The position numbers were made by a program, and so were the translations under genes. A stretch of DNA of 10,238 nucleotides from Micrococcales bacterium (GTDB lineage: Bacteria; Actinomycetota; Actinomycetes; Actinomycetales; Dermatophilaceae): positions 1 to 10,238 of the forward strand of contig PMJN01000229.1 in the NCBI GenBank assembly GCA_003157445.1. Direction: 5' to 3'. Positions within the stretch are counted from its first letter, which is position 1; every line of letters begins with the position of its first letter. Positions 7,056-10,238 of this stretch are shown here, piece after piece. The notes under the pieces were generated by a model that ran no database searches, was not told the DNA's origin, and worked only from the letters and a program-made list of their open reading frames with translations.

Positions 7056-7132
7056 GGACGTGTAGCTCAGCTGGTTAGAGCGCTCGCCTCACACGCGAGA
7101 GGTCAGGGGTTCGAGTCCCTTCACGTCCACCA
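7056..7132 (+). tRNA. tRNA-Val (anticodon CAC)
   Basis: All arms fold. The acceptor is GGACGTG (7056-7062) with CACGTCC (7122-7128). The D stem is GCTC (7065-7068) with GAGC (7078-7081). The anticodon stem is CTCGC (7083-7087) with GCGAG (7095-7099), around loop CTCACAC. The T arm is AGGGG-TTCGAGT-CCCTT. The anticodon at 7090-7092 is CAC, reading GUG valine codons. The CCA end is encoded (7130-7132). It stands alone with no second tRNA nearby. No copy of its 3' end is seen downstream, so there is no sign of integration. Confidence 0.96.
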
Positions 7133-7410
7133 CTGGGGTCTTCGATCACGCAGAAAAGACGGTCCCTTCAAACCCGTGACTTGCTCGGGTGCGGTAGCCA
7201 CGCGACCTGAGGTGCATGAGCGGCTTGGCGGTGAGCCAACTCAGAGGCACTGCATCGATCCGTTCGGGTATCGTCATTTGTCCAGGCGTTGCTGGGGGAG
7301 TCCTCACTGGTGGCCTGTAGTTTTGGGCAGGCGCCATCACGGATGCGGCTTCCGGTTATCTGCTCTGGACCCGCGCGTTTGATCGAGTACTTCGACAAGG
7401 GGGCGTCTCG
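7133..7410. other. Intergenic region with a compound stem-loop at 7212-7250
   Basis: No coding frame here is supported. The main structure is GTGC (7212-7215) with GCAC (7247-7250), enclosing TGAG (7217-7220) with CTCA (7240-7243) and TTGGC (7225-7229) with GCCAA (7235-7239) over a 5-base loop. It could be a processing or termination signal for the tRNA transcript, or part of the leader of the next gene. I see no clear promoter. Confidence 0.3.
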
Positions 7411-9087
7411 ATGTCAGTTGTCGCTTCGTCACCTGAGACCACTCGGGTCAGGGGCGCGCGCCGGAGCCTGCTGAGGAGCTGGCGCCAGAGGCTCCGGCAG
7501 GACTGGGTGTGGGCTGCTCTCGCCCTGATCGGCCTCGGCGGTGCTGTCGTGCGGTTCACGGGCGGCAGTTGGGGACTTCCCCTCGATTTGAACTCGGACG
7601 AGTGGGTCATCGTTCAGGGTGCGATCGATATGGCCAAGCGGCACTCATTCCAGCCGCCGTACTTCTTTCGGCCCGACCACGTGGAGATGCAGCTCAGCAA
7701 TCTGGCTTACCTGGCCTACTCCAATCTGTTGCACGGTTCCTCACCCCAGACCCTGTACGCATCCGACCCGGCACCTTTCATATTGATCTCGCGAACAATC
7801 ACTGCCTGCTTCGGGGTCGCCATGATCGTGGCCGCCTACCTCATCGGCCGAAGGTTCACTCGGGAGGTAGGGGTTCTGGCGGCGCTGTTGGTGGCGTTCT
7901 TCCCGCCCTTCGTCAGCAACTCCCATTTCGCCTCGCCCGATGTGCCGCTGAGCTTGGCGCTCATGATCGTCGTCCTCGGGTGCATGCGTTATCTGGCCTC
8001 GCCCTCGTGGGGAAACCTGCTGTTGGCCAGCTTTGGCGTCTCGGTCGCGATCGCGATCAAGTACCCGGGAGCGCTGGGCGCGGTCATGATCGCGATCACC
8101 GTGATCGTGAGCGGGGTGCAGGCTCGAGCCTGGAGCCGGATCCTGGTGCACGGGGCCGCCGCGGTCGGGGCTGTCATCGGGTTCCTCTTCGCGATCTCTC
8201 CCGCGTTGTTCATCAACATCAATGCGGTCATGTCGAATCTGACGGCCGAGGCAGGTGATTACCATCCTGGGGCCGACGGCCTGGGGTGGTCGGGGAACAT
8301 GGGCTTCTACGCACAGGGGTTCGCAACCTCCGGCGGCATCATCTTGGTGATGTGCTTCGCACTCGGGGTTGTGTGGAGCATTCGGCTGCGACTTCTGCAG
8401 TCGATACCCCTGTGGTCGGGGGTGCTGGTCTGGGTGTTCCTCAGCGCTTTGCCGCTGCACTGGGACAGGTGGGGTCTGCCCATGTTCCTGACGCCCCTGC
8501 TGATCGCGCCGATCGGCGTCTACTACTCATTTACGTACCTGCGGGGCAGGGGTGCGCCGCGATGGCAACTGTGGGGCGCAGGCGTCCTTGGCGCCGTGGC
8601 TGCGGTCAACCTCATCATGGGATCGGTCGTTGTCGCTGCCGGGGATGTCTCAAAGAACACCCAGAGCCTCGCACCGGTTCTGGCTACGCGAGGCATCGAT
8701 GAGGCGAACACCATCTTCGAGGGATACACGCCGCTGCTGCCCGGTTCCCCTAAGTTTATCTTCGACAGGTTTGAGGTTGTTGGCGGTCGACTCGTGCTCG
8801 CCGGCGTACACCCAGCCAACTCCGGGATGCGCTACGTCGTTCTGAGCAGCGACATAGACGACCGATATCAAGCCGAACCCAAGTATGGGGCCGAACAGAG
8901 GTTCTACTCGCTGCTGGACAAGCAGTTCCCGCTACTGGTGACCTACACGGCCGCGCCCCAGGCAAAGGCCACGATCCTTGAGGCCGTAAGTACCTGGAAC
9001 GCCCTTGGCTACTTGGGAGAACTCGCCCACGGGCAGTTCGTTGGCCCCAGGATCAAGGTCTACGAGATCCCCACGGACCGTAGATGA
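7411..9087 (+). CDS. GT39/ArnT-like polytopic glycosyltransferase (GT-C fold)
   Basis: The 558-residue protein has a basic N-terminal tail and then a first membrane helix at about 33-50. A loop GLPLDLNSDEWVIVQGA (55-71) carries Asp63-Glu64, the position of the catalytic acidic pair in GT-C enzymes of the protein-mannosyltransferase/ArnT group. A second acidic motif, HFASPDVPLSL with Asp177, and then AIAIKYPGAL at 213-222 are also typical. HWDRWGLPMFLTPLL lies at 350-364 and the last helix at about 388-410. Residues 411-558 form a soluble, presumably extracytoplasmic C-terminal domain. It should transfer a sugar from a polyprenyl-phosphate donor to an envelope acceptor; donor and acceptor are unknown. 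The start is set by AAGGGGG at 7397-7403, seven bases before ATG. It seems to be a single-gene unit. It is not closely similar to the PIG-V-like enzyme at 4279. Confidence 0.75.
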   Translation: MSVVASSPETTRVRGARRSLLRSWRQRLRQDWVWAALALIGLGGAVVRFTGGSWGLPLDLNSDEWVIVQGAIDMAKRHSFQPPYFFRPDHVEMQLSNLAYLAYSNLLHGSSPQTLYASDPAPFILISRTITACFGVAMIVAAYLIGRRFTREVGVLAALLVAFFPPFVSNSHFASPDVPLSLALMIVVLGCMRYLASPSWGNLLLASFGVSVAIAIKYPGALGAVMIAITVIVSGVQARAWSRILVHGAAAVGAVIGFLFAISPALFININAVMSNLTAEAGDYHPGADGLGWSGNMGFYAQGFATSGGIILVMCFALGVVWSIRLRLLQSIPLWSGVLVWVFLSALPLHWDRWGLPMFLTPLLIAPIGVYYSFTYLRGRGAPRWQLWGAGVLGAVAAVNLIMGSVVVAAGDVSKNTQSLAPVLATRGIDEANTIFEGYTPLLPGSPKFIFDRFEVVGGRLVLAGVHPANSGMRYVVLSSDIDDRYQAEPKYGAEQRFYSLLDKQFPLLVTYTAAPQAKATILEAVSTWNALGYLGELAHGQFVGPRIKVYEIPTDRR

Positions 9088-9344
9088 GCGGTCTTCGACT
9101 CCGCAGGCCGCAGCCAGGCTCGCTCGGCAACTTTGCGTTCGGCGGCCAAGCCTGAAACCCGACATGCGCGCTGCTGGTGGGCCTGCGCGGTGATGCGCGA
9201 GCCGCCCTCGCGGCCGGCCGCGATCAGCGGCGGCGAACGGCGTGAGGCCTCGGGCCGATAGCATCGGAGCGGACACCGCGTGCAGGTGGCCGACCATGTC
9301 GCCCTGCAGGGCGACACACGCATCAACTTTGCAGGAGCCCAATA
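9088..9344 (+). promoter_or_regulatory. thrS upstream leader rich in inverted repeats
   Basis: No gene is supported in this 257-nt gap. GGCCGC (9107-9112)/GCGGCC (9142-9147) and CAGGCT (9115-9120)/AGCCTG (9149-9154) interleave, so they are alternatives or a pseudoknot. GCCGCC (9201-9206) pairs with GGCGGC (9229-9234), and CCGAT (9255-9259) with ATCGG (9263-9267). The 20-bp palindrome at 9297-9316 follows, then AGGAG at 9333-9337. The first repeats may terminate the gene upstream. A regulatory leader for thrS is inference; I find no T-box motif and no threonine-rich leader peptide. Confidence 0.4.
9297..9316. promoter_or_regulatory. Perfect 20-bp palindrome ahead of the thrS ribosome binding site
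   Basis: TGTCGCCCTGCAGGGCGACA is its own reverse complement and ends 28 bases before the thrS GTG. As RNA it gives an 8-bp stem with a four-base loop. As DNA it could be a dimeric repressor site. CCTGCA within it (9303-9308) can instead pair with TGCAGG at 9330-9335, which covers the first bases of the AGGAG ribosome binding site. The two pairings exclude each other. Confidence 0.5.
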
Positions 9345-10238
9345 GTGTCCTCGTCCTCTGCCGACATCAACGTGTTCGTCGCCGGAAGCCAGCAAACGGT
9401 GACGGCAGGCACCACGGCCGCTGACGTGTTCGCAGACGACAAAGCCACCCTGGTGGCAAGGGTCAACGGGCAGCTGCGCGACCTGGCCCACGTTTTGGCC
9501 GAAGGCGATCTGGTTGATCCGGTGGGACTGGACAGCGACGAGGGGCTCGCGGTCCTTCGCCACTCGGCCGCCCACGTGCTCGCACAGGCCGTGCAACAGA
9601 TCAACCCCAAAGCAAAGCTGGGCATCGGTCCGCCGATCAGCGACGGGTTCTACTACGACTTCGACGTCGAGACCCCGTTCACCCCCGACGACCTCAAGGT
9701 CCTCGAGAAGGCCATGCAGCGAATCATCAACGAGGGGCAGACCTTTCGCAGACGGGTGGTCACCGACCAGGCCGCCCGCGCTGAGCTGGCAGACGAGCCT
9801 TACAAGTGCGAGCTGATCGGGCTGAAAGGCGGAACCGCCTCCGCTGTGTCCTCCGTCGAAGGCGCCTCCGCCGAGGTCGGTGCCGGCGAGCTGACGATCT
9901 ATGACAACATCCGCCGTGATGGCACGCGCGCGTGGGGCGACCTGTGCCGCGGCCCCCATGTGCCGACGACCAAGGCTCTGGGCAACGCCTTCAAACTGAT
10001 GCGAACCGCTGCGGCCTACTGGCGAGGGTCGGAGAAGAACCCCCAGCTTCAACGTGTTTACGGGACTGCCTGGCCAACCAAGGACGAACTGAAAGCGTAT
10101 CTCGAACGCCTTGCCGAGGCGGAGAAACGCGACCACCGCAGGCTCGGGGCCGAACTGGACTTGTTCTCGTTCCCGGAGGAGCTGGGCTCGGGCCTGCCCG
10201 TCTTCCACCCCAAAGGCGGGATAATCCGCAAGGTGATG
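9345..10238 (+). CDS. thrS: Threonyl-tRNA synthetase, 5' part (cut by window end)
   Basis: ThrS charges tRNA-Thr and edits mischarged Ser-tRNA. The 298 visible codons cover the N-terminal half. A TGS domain (about 6-62) has [14 protein letters not shown]. The editing domain follows, with HSAAH at 73-77 (first two zinc/editing-site histidines), [15 protein letters not shown] at 92-106, and [12 protein letters not shown] at 198-209, where Cys201 and His205 complete the site. [18 protein letters not shown] (223-240) and the linker [10 protein letters not shown] lead into the catalytic domain at [16 protein letters not shown]. Class II motifs 1-3 lie beyond the window. The start is GTG with AGGAG at 9333-9337, seven bases upstream; the next methionine lies far inside the protein (residue 124). 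The frame is open to the last base. Confidence 0.96.
   Translation, partial: MSSSSADINVFVAGSQQTVTAGTTAADVFADDKATLVARVNGQLRDLAHVLAEGDLVDPVGLDSDEGLAVLRHSAAHVLAQAVQQINPKAKLGIGPPISDGFYYDFDVETPFTPDDLKVLEKAMQRIINEGQTFRRRVVTDQAARAELADEPYKCELIGLKGGTASAVSSVEGASAEVGAGELTIYDNIRRDGTRAWGDLCRGPHVPTTKALGNAFKLMRTAAAYWRGSEKNPQLQRVYGTAWPTKDELKAYLERLAEAEKRDHRRLGAELDLFSFPEELGSGLPVFHPKGGIIRKVM

Noticed and set aside
6894..7382. Plus-strand open frame of 162 codons
   Set aside because: It runs through the whole tRNA-Val gene and intergenic repeats; no ribosome binding site or family resemblance.
7107..7410. Integration site at the tRNA-Val 3' end
   Set aside because: No repeat of the tRNA 3' end and no integrase appear downstream in the window.
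9088..9344. T-box riboswitch upstream of thrS
   Set aside because: I could not find the T-box sequence (GGTGG-N-ACCGCG type) or a convincing specifier loop. A weak likeness near 9175-9190 does not match at the key bases.
9060..10208. Long minus-strand open frame of 382 codons
   Set aside because: It is antisense to thrS, whose TGS and editing-domain motifs are unmistakable on the + strand. High-GC codon bias opens the opposite frame.
1..10238. CRISPR array, defence cassette or prophage
   Set aside because: There are no spaced direct repeats, no Cas, nuclease or restriction motifs, and no phage structural genes in any frame I read.

Overview
The window is high-GC DNA with GTG starts, Shine-Dalgarno sites of the AGGAG type and tightly packed or overlapping genes, all on the + strand. 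The sdh genes are of the actinobacterial 'Sdh1' kind and the small PGPGW membrane protein is typical of Actinobacteria, so the source is most likely an actinomycete. The sequence alone does not fix the genus.

Layout. (1) 98-3608 is a complete, translationally coupled operon sdhC-sdhA-sdhB. It encodes respiratory complex II of the mycobacterial Sdh1 type, with one five-helix anchor subunit. It ends in a strong 36-nt palindrome that looks like its terminator. (2) 3609-4278 is a scar region. It holds a truncated, frameshifted C-terminal remnant of a GH94/GH36-like glycoside phosphorylase, a small stem-loop, and a sequence that resembles one end of an IS200/IS605-type element. (3) 4279-6927 is a compact three-gene unit: a PIG-V-like GT-C mannosyltransferase, a class-IV PLP enzyme of the aminodeoxychorismate lyase/branched-chain aminotransferase fold, and a small PGPGW-type membrane protein. 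(4) 7056-7132 is a tRNA-Val(CAC) gene with encoded CCA. (5) 7411-9087 is a second GT-C enzyme, GT39/ArnT-like. (6) 9345 to the window end is the 5' part of thrS (threonyl-tRNA synthetase). It is preceded by a 257-nt leader rich in inverted repeats, including a perfect 20-bp palindrome just ahead of the ribosome binding site.

How the genes relate. The Sdh operon feeds electrons from succinate to the quinone pool. The two GT-C proteins probably use polyprenyl-phosphate sugars at the outer face of the membrane to build envelope glycans or glycoproteins. thrS and tRNA-Val serve translation. Apart from the scar region this is mostly housekeeping sequence. I see no CRISPR array, prophage or defence cassette, and no convincing new multi-gene system. 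The items most worth a second look are the thrS leader, the IS-end-like sequence beside a decaying sugar-phosphorylase gene, and the candidate Rieske-type cluster ligands in SdhC.
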